A stretch of DNA of 64,000 bases from positions 62,001 to 126,000 of the forward strand of contig NZ_LNYQ01000013.1 of NCBI RefSeq assembly GCF_001467945.1, given 5' to 3'. The notes under the pieces are model-generated. The model worked only from the letters and a program-made list of their open reading frames with translations. It made no database searches and was not told the origin of the DNA. Both the position numbers and the translations under genes were made by a program. The stretch comes from Legionella parisiensis (GTDB taxonomy: Bacteria > Pseudomonadota > Gammaproteobacteria > Legionellales > Legionellaceae). Numbering within the stretch: position 1 is the stretch's first letter; every line of letters starts with the position of its first letter. Below are positions 27,949-37,173 of this stretch, in pieces.

Positions 27949-28698
27949 CTAGGAATCACCGTGTTCATACTTAAACTCAGCAAGCAATTGCTTGTCTGTT
28001 TCACTTAACTGTATTTTTTCAAGTAAATCTGGACGCTTAAGCCAGGTTTTACCCAGAGATTGCTTTCTTCGCCACAGTTCTATATCTCTATGATTACCAC
28101 CCAGCAAAACAGATGGCACATCTAACTCATCAACGGTTGCTGGTCGCGTATAATGAGGGCAATCCAGTAAACCATTCATGAATGAATCTTGCTCTGCTGA
28201 ACCAAGATGCCCTAAGCTACCTGGTATCAAGCGAATAATTGCATCGATAAATACCGTAGCTGCCAGCTCACCACCGCTTAAAACAAAATCTCCAAGAGAC
28301 CATTCTTCATCCACATAATGCTGAAGAACACGCTCATCAATTCCTTCATATCGTCCAGAAATAAAAAGCAGGGGTTGTTTGTCATTTACCACTTGATTCA
28401 AGTCATTTTGTCGAATTATCCTTCCCTGAGGACTTAGATAAATCGTTTTACAATGACTTGGCATTTGACTACGTGCCTGCGTAATAGCCCCTTTTAAGGG
28501 CTCATACATCATAACCATTCCTGGACCGCCCCCATAAGGCTTGTCATCAACCTGCCTGTAGGGCCTGGAAGACCAATCTCTGGGATTCCAACAATCAATT
28601 TTTACTAATCCCTGCTCAATTGCTCTTCCTGTAATGCCATAATTCAGGGCATTAAGTATTTCAGGGATTAAGCTGATAACGCCAAGATGCAGTCCCAC
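27949..28698 (-). CDS. trmD: tRNA (guanine-N1)-methyltransferase
   Basis: TrmD makes m1G37 in tRNAs and so prevents +1 frameshifting. The 249-residue protein has the SPOUT trefoil-knot landmarks YGGGPGMVM (near residue 57), SGRYEGIDERV and EWSLGDFVLSGGE. Its start is a GTG at 28698 directly after the rimM stop, consistent with translational coupling; homologues begin at the same place (GVISLIPE). Confidence 0.97.
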   Translation of the reverse strand: MGLHLGVISLIPEILNALNYGITGRAIEQGLVKIDCWNPRDWSSRPYRQVDDKPYGGGPGMVMMYEPLKGAITQARSQMPSHCKTIYLSPQGRIIRQNDLNQVVNDKQPLLFISGRYEGIDERVLQHYVDEEWSLGDFVLSGGELAATVFIDAIIRLIPGSLGHLGSAEQDSFMNGLLDCPHYTRPATVDELDVPSVLLGGNHRDIELWRRKQSLGKTWLKRPDLLEKIQLSETDKQLLAEFKYEHGDS

Positions 28699-29208
28699 TT
28701 AAAATTCCATGTCCCAATCAGCAGTAATGATTTGCTGTTTGGTATCGATATCTAATATAACTTTGCTTGGTAAATAAGGTATTAAATGCCTTTTGCTACC
28801 CTCGACAACCAGCACATCATTGGCACCTGTAGGTATTATTTCAATGACTTTTCCAAAAGGTTCACCTTGTTGGTTGATCACATTCATACCTATGAGCTGA
28901 TGCCAGTAATATTCACCAGGTTCTAATTTTTCAAGTTGTTCCTGTTGAACTGCAATTTCTATATTAGTAAGGTGTGCTACATGTTCGCGTTCAGGATAAC
29001 CTTCAATTTGGACAATGATGTACTTATTTTGTACTTCAGCTCGCAATAATTTGATTTGTTGCCATTTATTGTTAATAAAGGCATGCCAATCTGCGTACTT
29101 TAGAACATTGTCACGAGGCTCTGTGAAGGAATGAACCGTAACAAAACCTTTAACACCATGAGGCCGCCCAAAACGAGCAACTACTATCCAGCTTTCCTGA
29201 TTATTCAC
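28699..29208 (-). CDS. rimM: 16S rRNA processing protein RimM
   Basis: RimM assists assembly of the 30S head and binds S19. At 169 residues it has the N-terminal barrel signature VVARFGRPHGVKGFVTVHS and the C-terminal PRC-barrel with YYWHQLIGM, GANDVLVVEG and LIPYLPSKVI. It lies 4 bases after rpsP and immediately before trmD. Confidence 0.97.
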   Translation of the reverse strand: MNNQESWIVVARFGRPHGVKGFVTVHSFTEPRDNVLKYADWHAFINNKWQQIKLLRAEVQNKYIIVQIEGYPEREHVAHLTNIEIAVQQEQLEKLEPGEYYWHQLIGMNVINQQGEPFGKVIEIIPTGANDVLVVEGSKRHLIPYLPSKVILDIDTKQQIITADWDMEF

Positions 29209-29212
29209 GTTA

Positions 29213-29470
29213 TTAAGCAGCTTCGCCTTTTTTATTAAATTCTTTAATTAAAGCACTGACGCGATCAGACAATTGGGCGCCTACCTTTTGCCAGTGACTT
29301 AATTTTTCTGTATCAATATGCAGACGTACTTCTTGCCCACGCGCTACAGGGTTAAAATAACCGATGCGCTCAATGTAACTGCCATCGCGGCGTTTGCGGC
29401 TGTCAGTAACGACCATATGATAAAACGGACGCTTTTTGGCGCCACCTCTTGATAAACGTATAACGACCAT
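29213..29470 (-). CDS. rpsP: 30S ribosomal protein S16
   Basis: S16 is an early-binding 30S assembly protein. The 85-residue sequence opens with [27 protein letters not shown] residues and contains the expected [14 protein letters not shown]. It is the first gene of the four-gene operon. AGAGGA precedes the ATG, and a good promoter lies just upstream. Confidence 0.98.
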   Translation of the reverse strand: MVVIRLSRGGAKKRPFYHMVVTDSRKRRDGSYIERIGYFNPVARGQEVRLHIDTEKLSHWQKVGAQLSDRVSALIKEFNKKGEAA

Positions 29471-29512
29471 TGCTTTCCTCTACTTTAGAGTGGTTACGTA
29501 AAAATGCCGTGT

Positions 29513-29541
29513 ATTGTACGAAAATTAATTCAGCATGTGAA
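29513..29541 (-). promoter_or_regulatory. Sigma-70-type promoter of rpsP-rimM-trmD-rplS
   Basis: On the minus strand, TTCACA (29541-29536) and TACAAT (29518-29513) are separated by 17 bases. This gives a start about 35 bases before the rpsP ATG, in the gap after ffh. Confidence 0.55.
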
Positions 29542-29555
29542 GTAATTCTTTCGAA

Positions 29556-30935
29556 TTATTTAAAATCATCGGGTAATATGCCTTTTAATCCAGCCATACC
29601 GCCAATTCCACGCATCATTTTTTGCATCCCACCAGGTTTTGTAAATTTTTTCATCATCTTTTGCATTTGTTCAAATTGCTTTAATAACTTATTCACGTCT
29701 TGTATTTGTGTTCCTGAACCCAAGGCAATCCGTTTCTTGCGCGAACCCACGATAAGTTTGGGGATACGGCGTTCTTTGGGAGTCATGGAGTTAATAATGG
29801 CAATAGTTTGTGCCATGGCTTTATCACTGACTTGTTTCATTGCCTGTTGCGGCATCATTTGGCTGACACCAGGTAGTTTGCTCATCATACCTGCAATACC
29901 ACCCATATTATTCATTTGCAGCAATTGCTGTTTGAAGTCTTCCAAATCAAAACCTTTGCCTTTTTTCAGTTTTTTAGCCAGTTTTTCACTAGCTTGTTTG
30001 TCTGCTTTTCGTTCGACTTCTTCGATAAGGGTGAGAATATCACCCATACCAAGAATTCTCGAGGCAATTCGCTCAGGATGAAATGGTTCTAAAGCCTCTA
30101 CTTTCTCGCCGCTACCTATAAATTTGATTGGTTTCCCTGTAATCTGTCTTACAGACAAGGCAGCCCCCCCGCGAGCATCACCATCGGTTTTAGTCAGAAT
30201 GACCCCTGTTAATGGTAATGTTTCATGAAAGGCTTTTGCTGTATTTGCAGCATCCTGACCGGTCATGCTGTCTACAACAAATAGGGTTTCAATCGGATGG
30301 AGTGCCTGGTGTAAGCCTTTAATTTCGTTCATCATATCGGTATCGATATGTAACCGTCCGGCTGTATCGACCAACAGTACATCCATATATTGTTTTTTTG
30401 CAGTATCGAGTGCTTTTTTTGCAATAGCGAGCGGCTCTTCATTCACTTCGGCGGGGAAGAAAGCGACATCTATTTGCTCTGCTAATACTTTAAGCTGCTG
30501 AATTGCAGCGGGACGATAAACATCGACGCTGACTACCATTACTTTTTTATTTTCAGATTCTTTTAAAAAACGGGCGAGTTTTGCAGTACTGGTTGTTTTT
30601 CCCGAACCTTGCAATCCAGCCATCAGAAATACTGCAGGAGGTTGGGTTTTAAAGTTAAGTTCAGCACGTTCATCACCCATGATATGGATTAACTCATCAT
30701 GGACGATTTTAATAAAGACTTGATCGGGATTTAATTCAGTTAATACTTCCTGGCCTAAAGCCTTTTGTTTTACTTGCTCAATAAATTCTTTAATAACAGG
30801 TAAGGCAACATCTGCTTCAAGCAGTGAAAGCCTGACCTCACGCAATGCGTGTTGTACATTCTCTTCAGTTAATCGGCCCTGCCCCCGTAGATTTTTAAAG
30901 GTGCGGGTCAAACGTTCGGTTAAGGTTTCAAACAT
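29556..30935 (-). CDS. ffh: Signal recognition particle protein Ffh
   Basis: Ffh is the SRP54 GTPase that, with 4.5S RNA, delivers inner-membrane proteins to FtsY. At 459 residues it has the N domain, the G domain with GLQGSGKTTSTAKLA (about 107-121), DTAGRLHID and TKTDGDARGG. The Met-rich M domain follows from about 330 (QLLQMNNMGGIAGMM, MQKMMKKF), which binds signal peptides and RNA. It lies just upstream of rpsP on the same strand. Confidence 0.98.
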   Translation of the reverse strand: MFETLTERLTRTFKNLRGQGRLTEENVQHALREVRLSLLEADVALPVIKEFIEQVKQKALGQEVLTELNPDQVFIKIVHDELIHIMGDERAELNFKTQPPAVFLMAGLQGSGKTTSTAKLARFLKESENKKVMVVSVDVYRPAAIQQLKVLAEQIDVAFFPAEVNEEPLAIAKKALDTAKKQYMDVLLVDTAGRLHIDTDMMNEIKGLHQALHPIETLFVVDSMTGQDAANTAKAFHETLPLTGVILTKTDGDARGGAALSVRQITGKPIKFIGSGEKVEALEPFHPERIASRILGMGDILTLIEEVERKADKQASEKLAKKLKKGKGFDLEDFKQQLLQMNNMGGIAGMMSKLPGVSQMMPQQAMKQVSDKAMAQTIAIINSMTPKERRIPKLIVGSRKKRIALGSGTQIQDVNKLLKQFEQMQKMMKKFTKPGGMQKMMRGIGGMAGLKGILPDDFK

Positions 30936-31438
30936 GGTATGTTGCCCGAAAAAAATAGAAACTATAGCACAGAGAAGCTACGATATGAAACTGTCCAGCC
31001 CAAGGATTAAGTCCATTGCTTTTAGTATAATGGAATTTAAAAAAATTTCTGATCTCAAACGTGTTTTTTACATGACTTTTTCAGTGTGAGTTTTGATTAA
31101 TTTGTTTGCAGTAAAAGTGACGCAGCTAATCAGATTTTTTCTATTTCAAACTGAAGTGAGTAGGTCTATATCTAAAAGTTTTAATTTTTTAGTAAGAAGT
31201 TTTCGATGTTGCTTACTTCTCTGATGTGAGCCAATGATTTTGTGCATAAAGACAGGAAAAAAGGCAGAGATTTTCTGATTAAATCATGTTATTTTACAGT
31301 GCACGCTAAAAGCTTGTGGGTTGATAAATAAAAATTAAGGAACATTTTGTTTAATTGTTACCCTATTATTAAGGGTTTCTTAAGCTAATTTCTATATAAT
31401 TATGCTTCTGCACGCCCAAAATGCACTGAAGGAATGCG
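30936..31438. other. Divergent region between ffh and the APC antiporter gene
   Basis: This 503-base AT-rich stretch contains the ffh promoter (listed separately) on the left. On the right is a perfect TATAAT at 31395-31400, some 40 bases before the plus-strand antiporter start, without a clear -35. A 62-codon frame inside it overlaps ffh and looks accidental. No RNA gene or repeat was recognised. Confidence 0.4.
30961..30989 (-). promoter_or_regulatory. Candidate ffh promoter
   Basis: On the minus strand, TTCATA (30989-30984) and TATAGT (30966-30961) are spaced by exactly 17 bases, ending about 26 bases before the ffh start codon. Confidence 0.42.
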
Positions 31439-32848
31439 ATGAGCGATAAAAAACATTCACTGACAATTTTCAGTCTGACTATGATAACGGTTGGTTCTGT
31501 AGATAGCATACGCAATCTGCCTGCAACAGCCCTATTTGGTAGTCAATTAATCTTTTATTTTGTTTTAGGTGCTTTATTTTTTCTAATCCCTACAGCCTTG
31601 GTTTCAGCAGAGCTGGCTTCAGGGTGGGCAAAACAGGGAGGTATTTACATTTGGGTGAAACAGGCTTTTGGCAAAAAAATGGGCTTTTTAGCCATTTGGC
31701 TTCAGTGGATAGAAAATGTAATTTGGTATCCCACGATTTTATCTTTTGTCGCAGGAACGATCGGCTACTTAATTAATCCGGCACTGACAAGTAATCCTTA
31801 TTTTCTCTGGGCGATAATCGTGAGTTCATTTTGGGGAGCTACGATATTGAATTTGCGTGGAATGAAATCCTCGGCCACATTCAGTAACCTATGCTCTCTT
31901 GCAGGTTTGTTGTTGCCTATGTCGTTGATTATCGGTCTCGGAGTCGTTTGGGTTACTCAAGGCAATCCTTTGCAAATCCAATTTGATATTCCGAGTATCG
32001 TGCCGCATTTAGATGATAAATCAATGTGGGTTTCCCTAACCGCAATCATTATGTCTTTTTGTGGTATCGAAATTGCGACAGTTCATGCTAATGATGTCAA
32101 CAATCCGCAGCATGCTTTTCCTAAAGTCTTAATTTATTCAGTAGGAATTATTTTAAGTACCTTAATCCTGGGGTCTTTGGCTATAGCGATTGTTTTACCC
32201 GGAAAGGACATCAATTTGGTAGCAGGAATTATGCAGGCATTCGAAGCCTTCTTTTCCAGTTATCACATGTTTTGGATGATGCCTGTGGTTGCTGTAATGC
32301 TCGTTTTAGGGGGGCTTGGAGGGGTGAGTAATTGGATTATTGCACCGACAAAAGGATTATTGGTTGCTGCGGAAGATGGTAATTTACCTGAATATTTCCA
32401 ACGTACTAATGCAAAAGGTGCGCCTGTTATTATGCTTTATACTCAGGCAAGTGTTGTTACTATACTTTCAGGTTTATTCTTATTTATGCCTAGCGTAAAT
32501 GGATCTTATTGGTTGCTGACCGCCTTAGCGGCACAATTGTACATGTTGATGTATTTCATTATGTTTGCAGCAGCAATTAAATTAAGGCTTTCCGAACCGC
32601 ATCATCATCGGCCTTTTCAAATCCCCGGCGGTTTATTTGGTATGTTATTTGTTGCAGGTGTAGGCATTATTGGTGTATGCGCTACCTTAGTCGTGAGTTT
32701 TATCCCTCCAGAAGGAATTAATGTAGGCAGTTTGACGCGTTATGAATTGACTTTAATTTTTGGTTTAATTTTAATGTGTTTGCCGCCATTCATAAGTACT
32801 TGGTCACAAGGAAAAGCACCTGTATTGGACGCTGCTCTTCCAGATTAA
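31439..32848 (+). CDS. APC-superfamily amino acid antiporter (GadC-like group)
   Basis: This 469-residue inner-membrane transporter has about 12 helices. The N-terminal ITVGSVDSIRNLPATALFG and the GWAKQGGIYIWVKQAFG segment match the glutamate/GABA-antiporter branch of the APC family, as does the ENVIWYPT stretch. It should exchange amino acids across the inner membrane. Legionella relies on amino acids as carbon sources, which fits, but the substrate is not readable from sequence. GAAGGA precedes the start. A small PriC-like gene follows by 21 bases. Confidence 0.85.
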   Translation: MSDKKHSLTIFSLTMITVGSVDSIRNLPATALFGSQLIFYFVLGALFFLIPTALVSAELASGWAKQGGIYIWVKQAFGKKMGFLAIWLQWIENVIWYPTILSFVAGTIGYLINPALTSNPYFLWAIIVSSFWGATILNLRGMKSSATFSNLCSLAGLLLPMSLIIGLGVVWVTQGNPLQIQFDIPSIVPHLDDKSMWVSLTAIIMSFCGIEIATVHANDVNNPQHAFPKVLIYSVGIILSTLILGSLAIAIVLPGKDINLVAGIMQAFEAFFSSYHMFWMMPVVAVMLVLGGLGGVSNWIIAPTKGLLVAAEDGNLPEYFQRTNAKGAPVIMLYTQASVVTILSGLFLFMPSVNGSYWLLTALAAQLYMLMYFIMFAAAIKLRLSEPHHHRPFQIPGGLFGMLFVAGVGIIGVCATLVVSFIPPEGINVGSLTRYELTLIFGLILMCLPPFISTWSQGKAPVLDAALPD

Positions 32849-32869
32849 TCCGAGTAAGAAGGGTAACGC

Positions 32870-33403
32870 ATGGCTAAACCAGAAGCATCGAATGAATTAC
32901 TAAGTCAGTTAATGGAGCGCTTACCAGAATTGGAATGGAAAATTAGCGAGCTCGGTTCACTTTTTTCAAGCCACCAGTTACCTAAAGGGCTATTTCGTTT
33001 CGCTGCAGACGTTAGCGGTTCTGCCTGCGTTGCAGAAATTAAAGCAGACATCCATACGTTATCTAAACAACAAAACATGCATAGCGCTTTTTATTTGGCA
33101 GAGCGAATCAGACAGAAAATTAATGTCTTGGTTGTTTTATGCCAAATGCATCAAGGCAAAAATAAACCCAAGGAAAAAGTTTACTTTGGCATAAAGACGT
33201 TAACTACCAGGCAAAAATGGATAAACGATCTTGAATTGGAAGTTCATACGCTTATAGAACAACAGCAGGCAATGATTAAGACCTTGGAGCATTTAAAATA
33301 TAATCGTAACTCAAGTGCAATTTTGCATTTGAAAGCAGAATTAGGGGAGGTTGAGCGTCGCCTAACTTTAGCACAGGAAACATTAAATCGTGCTGTTTCT
33401 TAA
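32870..33403 (+). CDS. PriC-like primosomal replication protein
   Basis: This 177-residue soluble helical protein has a PriC-like layout. An N-terminal ELLSQLMERLPELE helix precedes a central HSAFYLAERIRQKINVLVVLC segment resembling the PriC pattern of YLARQ-type helix plus hydrophobic helix, and heptad-like helices follow (LEVHTLIEQQQAMIKTLEHL). PriC helps restart stalled forks by reloading DnaB. The match is by pattern only and the family is poorly conserved, so the call is tentative. It is probably co-transcribed with the antiporter gene. Confidence 0.5.
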   Translation: MAKPEASNELLSQLMERLPELEWKISELGSLFSSHQLPKGLFRFAADVSGSACVAEIKADIHTLSKQQNMHSAFYLAERIRQKINVLVVLCQMHQGKNKPKEKVYFGIKTLTTRQKWINDLELEVHTLIEQQQAMIKTLEHLKYNRNSSAILHLKAELGEVERRLTLAQETLNRAVS

Positions 33404-33617
33404 TCAATAATCTTTTTCTAAACAAAGTAATGAGGTAAATTTAGGAACCTGTTTGTATTTCGCAAGTTTTGCAGGCAGTAGAAATGTAAATAGGCCCGAG
33501 GAGTGATTTCTCGGTATTTATAACAATAATTACTCAAACCAAACCATTTACTTGTTGTCTTAAGAATAACAAGAAAGATGAAATATAAATAAGTGGTTTT
33601 AAAAGGAGCTTTCTTAA

Positions 33618-33959
33618 ATGTCAGATAAATTTTCTCGGATCACTAAAGATATTAGTACCCAATTAGCTAAAATGCGTAAGGAAATGCCAGAGGTAATGTC
33701 TGGATTTTCAGCGATAGCCCAAGCAGCGAGTAAAGACGGTGTATTAGATAAAAAAACCAAAGAATTAATTGCTATGGCATTAGCTGTAGCCAAACAATGC
33801 CCTGGCTGCATCGGATTTCATTCTCAAACATTAATCAAGTTAGAAACAACACGCGAAGAACTTTTAGAAACCCTGGGTATGGCTGTATATATGGGGGGGG
33901 GGCCATCTTTAATGTATGCCGCTGAAGCTTTAGAAGCTTTTGAAGAATTTAGTAAATAA
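33618..33959 (+). CDS. AhpD/carboxymuconolactone-decarboxylase-family protein
   Basis: This 113-residue cytosolic protein has the alkylhydroperoxidase D-like fold. The core is ELIAMALAVAKQCPGCIGFH, with the redox pair CPGC and the following His (about residues 55-62), then a helix and LGMAVYMGGGPSLMYAAEALEAF. Such proteins act as disulfide reductants or peroxidases. A good AAAAGGAG ribosome-binding sequence lies upstream. It stands alone; a hairpin repeat follows. Confidence 0.88.
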   Translation: MSDKFSRITKDISTQLAKMRKEMPEVMSGFSAIAQAASKDGVLDKKTKELIAMALAVAKQCPGCIGFHSQTLIKLETTREELLETLGMAVYMGGGPSLMYAAEALEAFEEFSK

Positions 33960-33975
33960 ATTGACTTAATGTGGT

Positions 33976-34013
33976 ATAGCCTGGAGGTGTTAGCGAAGTA
34001 GAGTCCAGGCTAT
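33976..34013. repeat. Hairpin repeat after the AhpD-like gene
   Basis: ATAGCCTGGA (33976-33985) and TCCAGGCTAT (34004-34013) are perfect 10-base arms around an 18-base loop containing TAGCGAAGTAGAG. Arms and loop look like the dispersed Legionella TAGCCTGG-type intergenic hairpin. It may also terminate the convergent transcripts. Confidence 0.55.
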
Positions 34014-34068
34014 GACTCAGAATGTTCCAATTTTAACGCAAGATGTGAAAATAAAGCCTACATGACGA

Positions 34069-34518
34069 TCAATGTTGTCCTGAAGCTGGTCCAAATGCCG
34101 CAGAAACATGTGATAGCACATTTTTATTTTGTTGGCAGGGGTAATGTTTATTCGCACCTAACCAGGCTACTTGTGAAACAGTCATGGAATCTTTATCGCT
34201 TTGTTGGCTTGATAATTCCTTATAAGTTTGCTGAATCAACTCGCAAAGGGTGGCGGCGTTGAGCTGTACTCCTGCTGGCAAGCAAAACATAGGATTACCT
34301 TGATTTTTTGCCATTTCATTTGCATGAATCATTGTTTCTGCAATACTTTCGCAAGTTATGGTTAAAACATGGCGGGCTGAGCGTGCCCATGCTTGTGCCT
34401 GATGATCTGCTTTAACTTCCATCTGTGGAATATTATCGGCAATATTCATATAGTTCTTTATCGTGTCAGCATGTATCCAATTACAGAAAAATAGAAAACT
34501 GATTAACAAGATACGCAT
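34069..34518 (-). CDS. Secreted Rap1a/Tai-like domain protein
   Basis: This 149-residue protein has a signal peptide (MRILLISFLFFCNWIHA). The mature part has the Rap1a/Tai immunity-fold pattern: MFCLPAGVQLNAATLCELI, a long helix, then VSQVAWLGANKHYPC, with cysteines bracketing the domain. In Serratia this fold neutralises type VI amidase effectors in the periplasm. Here no effector gene lies next door, and the domain is widespread in secreted proteins of unknown role, so immunity is only one option. Confidence 0.6.
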   Translation of the reverse strand: MRILLISFLFFCNWIHADTIKNYMNIADNIPQMEVKADHQAQAWARSARHVLTITCESIAETMIHANEMAKNQGNPMFCLPAGVQLNAATLCELIQQTYKELSSQQSDKDSMTVSQVAWLGANKHYPCQQNKNVLSHVSAAFGPASGQH

Positions 34519-34641
34519 ATTATATCCTTAAAGTCAGGGTAAATTATAATGTATCCCGTATAAAATGCTTCGCATATTTACGGGATAACGTTCGTTTAGC
34601 AAAATAAAAAGTAAAAACTTTTTATTTCGAACTTACGTTAA

Positions 34642-34845
34642 TTAAATGCCATGTGGTTTAATTAGACCCAGTTTAAAAGCAATTAATAAAAATATAAATA
34701 AACTCAGTGAAATAGTTATTCTTATAGTTAAGGCTTTAACAGTGCGTTTGGAGTCGCCTGAGTCTCGAATAAGAAAAAAAAGACCGCTTGCTAAAGAGCC
34801 GGCGATGATAATCATGACACAGATGATGATAATTTTAGTGATCAT
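34642..34845 (-). CDS. DUF2909 twin-transmembrane protein
   Basis: This 67-residue protein has two membrane helices (about 3-25 and 42-62) joined by a basic loop, RDSGDSKRTVKALTIR. It matches the DUF2909 family usually found beside cytochrome c oxidase assembly genes. Here it is transcribed divergently from SURF1, 55 bases away, rather than in the same operon. A role in cytochrome oxidase assembly is inferred from neighbours. Confidence 0.7.
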   Translation of the reverse strand: MITKIIIICVMIIIAGSLASGLFFLIRDSGDSKRTVKALTIRITISLSLFIFLLIAFKLGLIKPHGI

Positions 34846-34900
34846 TTGTTATACTCCTCAAATTGCTGTCTTATCATGACTAACATTTGAACAATTAATA

Positions 34901-35635
34901 ATGATGCCTAGTTTAACCTGTTTTAAATTTCGTTTCACCCCAAGCTGGCCAATGTTGATGCTCGCGGTCTTATTTTTTGCCCTATTTGTGCGTCTTGGCT
35001 TTTGGCAAATTTATCGTGCTGATGAAAAAACAAAAATGATTGTTGCACAAAAGACACAAGAGATGCAAAAACCAGTTCCTTGGACTACAAAGGAAAAATT
35101 GCCTTTGCAATATGAACGCATTGTACTCAAAGGTAGGTATTTACCTCAGGTTTTTTTACTGGATAACCAGCATCATAATCATCAATTTGGTTACAATGTA
35201 TTATCACCTTTGGAGTTATCTGATGGCTCTATCATTATTATAGACAGAGGCTGGGTTCCCGGAGAGTTGACACGTCGCGTTCTCCCAAACATCCAGTTTC
35301 CCAAAGGAATGCTAGAATTGCAGGGCTCAGTATACTTTCCAAGTAAAAATCAATGGGTCTTGGGGCCTGCTTTAGAAGAAAGAGGGAATAAAATAATTAT
35401 TGTGGAACGTGTGGATGATCAATTGATAAGTCAAATTTTGCAAAAATCGGTCTCTCCGTTTATTATGCGCCTCGACAAGCAAGATGCAAATGGATTTGTG
35501 CGTGAGTGGGAAACGGTATCCATGCCGCCACAGCGGCATTTAGCTTATGCTTTGCAGTGGTTTGTTATGGCATTGGTGGTACTAATTATATTTGTAGTAT
35601 TAAATCTGAAGAAAAAAAATGAGAAAACAAGCTAG
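34901..35635 (+). CDS. SURF1 family cytochrome oxidase assembly protein
   Basis: This 244-residue protein has the SURF1 architecture: an N-terminal helix (about 16-34, LMLAVLFFALFVRLGFWQ), a periplasmic domain with PLQYERIVLKGRYLP and IIIDRGWVP, and a C-terminal helix (RHLAYALQWFVMALVVLIIF). SURF1 delivers or inserts haem a into cytochrome c oxidase subunit I. It opens a five-gene assembly cluster and its end overlaps the next gene by 17 bases. Confidence 0.93.
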   Translation: MMPSLTCFKFRFTPSWPMLMLAVLFFALFVRLGFWQIYRADEKTKMIVAQKTQEMQKPVPWTTKEKLPLQYERIVLKGRYLPQVFLLDNQHHNHQFGYNVLSPLELSDGSIIIIDRGWVPGELTRRVLPNIQFPKGMLELQGSVYFPSKNQWVLGPALEERGNKIIIVERVDDQLISQILQKSVSPFIMRLDKQDANGFVREWETVSMPPQRHLAYALQWFVMALVVLIIFVVLNLKKKNEKTS

Positions 35636-36164
35636 TAAATATTATATTTTATTGTTGTTGGTTATAATATTTCTCACTCCTGGAATAGCTGCATATCTAT
35701 TTTACCAGCATCCTTCCTGGTTGGGATCTTCACGGGTCAATAAGGGGGATTTGCTGAATCCACCAATAATGCTGGATGTTTTGGATGACAAGCCCAAGTG
35801 GCGGCTCATTTTTTGGAGTCCAGTCGCTTGTGACCAAGTATGTTTGAAACATCTGGATGTCCTAGCTCGAATCCGCCTGGCATTAGGGCGTAAATTGTAT
35901 CAGGTAGACCAGTGGCTTCTTCTGAGCGATAAAGCACCTCCTTTATCGCAAGAACAACAAGCCTTTTTAAAAGAAGTCGATTTTAAAGTGGCGAAATTAC
36001 CTGCGGACTTTATTGCTAAAGATACTTTATTGTCTGAAGCCAAAGTATTCATCGCTGATCCAGGTAATTATTTAATTCTTAGTTATGCATCTCAGGCTAA
36101 CCCTGAGGATGTGTACAAAGATTTGAAGTTGTTGCTCAATACAACCGAAAACAAGAGTGATTAG
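35619..36164 (+). CDS. Cytochrome oxidase-cluster membrane protein, SCO-like fold weak
   Basis: This 181-residue protein has one N-terminal helix (about 10-27) and a periplasmic domain containing WRLIFWSPVACDQVCLKHLDVL. That is like a thioredoxin/SCO site in layout, with two cysteines four residues apart (CDQVC). Proteins of this type recur between SURF1 and COX15 genes in gammaproteobacteria. A copper or redox role in oxidase assembly is inferred. It overlaps SURF1 and ends five bases before the COX15 ATG. Confidence 0.7.
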   Translation: MRKQASKYYILLLLVIIFLTPGIAAYLFYQHPSWLGSSRVNKGDLLNPPIMLDVLDDKPKWRLIFWSPVACDQVCLKHLDVLARIRLALGRKLYQVDQWLLLSDKAPPLSQEQQAFLKEVDFKVAKLPADFIAKDTLLSEAKVFIADPGNYLILSYASQANPEDVYKDLKLLLNTTENKSD

Positions 36165-36168
36165 TCTG

Positions 36169-37173
36169 ATGCAGAATAAATTATTACGCTACGCAGTATC
36201 ATTTGCTGTGCTTTTATCTTTATTTGTTGTCATGCTGGGCGCTTATACGCGCTTGACGGATGCGGGCTTGGGTTGTCCTGATTGGCCTGGTTGTTATGGC
36301 CAGATGGTCCTTCCCAGCGCCAAAGAAAAATTGCAGGCTGCACAGACTCAATATCCCCAAATTCCTATTGAGTCTAGAAAAGCATGGACGGAGATGGTTC
36401 ATCGTTATGCTGCCGGTTCTTTAGCATTGTTAATCTTTTTTATTTGTTTTTATGTGGTGCGTAAGCGGGTACAGGGTAATGATTTGCCTTGGCATTTGCC
36501 TGTAGCATTAATCATACTGGTTTTGTTTCAAGCCGCTTTGGGTATGTGGACAGTAACCTTAAAACTCTTGCCGGTTGTCGTTATGGGACATCTTTTAGGT
36601 GGGATGCTTATCGTTTCCTGTTTGAGCCGTTTTCGCTTGCAAATCAGTTCACTCAAACGGGAAGAGTTACCACAATGGCGTTTTTGGTTGCGACTTGGGG
36701 TGATTATCGTTTTTCTGCAAATTGCTTTAGGCGGTTGGGTAAGCTCTAACTATGCAGGAATTTCATGCATTGGTTTTCCTATGTGCAATGGAGTATGGCT
36801 GCCGGATTTGCATTTTGCACAAGGATTTAATTTATTTTCACCGGTAGGAGCTAATTATCAAGGTGGTTTACTTGATCATGAGGTCCGAGTAACGATTCAA
36901 TTCATTCACCGATTGGGAGCAATAATCACAGCAGTTTATATGCTTATACTCACGTTATCGATCTTATTAAGAAGCAATTTTAATTATCTTAAAACCGCAG
37001 CAGCAGTGCTGTTATTACTCGTGTTGGTTCAATTTACTTTAGGTATCTTGAATGTAGTTTATTTACTCCCAATTGGTGTCGCTGTAGCTCATAATGGGAT
37101 TGCTGCTCTATTATTAGCAACACTATTTAGTACACTGCATTTTACGCGTAAGGGGCAAAATGATGCACGCTGA
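36169..37173 (+). CDS. ctaA: Haem A synthase (COX15/CtaA)
   Basis: This 334-residue membrane protein has eight helices. It oxidises the haem O methyl group to make haem A. The family landmarks are present: [22 protein letters not shown] near the N-terminus, [13 protein letters not shown] with a haem-ligating His, and the mirrored second half with [21 protein letters not shown] and QFIHRLGA, plus a late [10 protein letters not shown] histidine. I prefer the ATG at 36169 to the GTG at 36157. It overlaps the downstream COX10 gene by 14 bases. Confidence 0.95.
   Translation: MQNKLLRYAVSFAVLLSLFVVMLGAYTRLTDAGLGCPDWPGCYGQMVLPSAKEKLQAAQTQYPQIPIESRKAWTEMVHRYAAGSLALLIFFICFYVVRKRVQGNDLPWHLPVALIILVLFQAALGMWTVTLKLLPVVVMGHLLGGMLIVSCLSRFRLQISSLKREELPQWRFWLRLGVIIVFLQIALGGWVSSNYAGISCIGFPMCNGVWLPDLHFAQGFNLFSPVGANYQGGLLDHEVRVTIQFIHRLGAIITAVYMLILTLSILLRSNFNYLKTAAAVLLLLVLVQFTLGILNVVYLLPIGVAVAHNGIAALLLATLFSTLHFTRKGQNDAR

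Noticed and set aside
30901..31089. Plus-strand 62-codon frame beside ffh
   Set aside because: Overlaps the 5' end of ffh and its promoter and has no family features.
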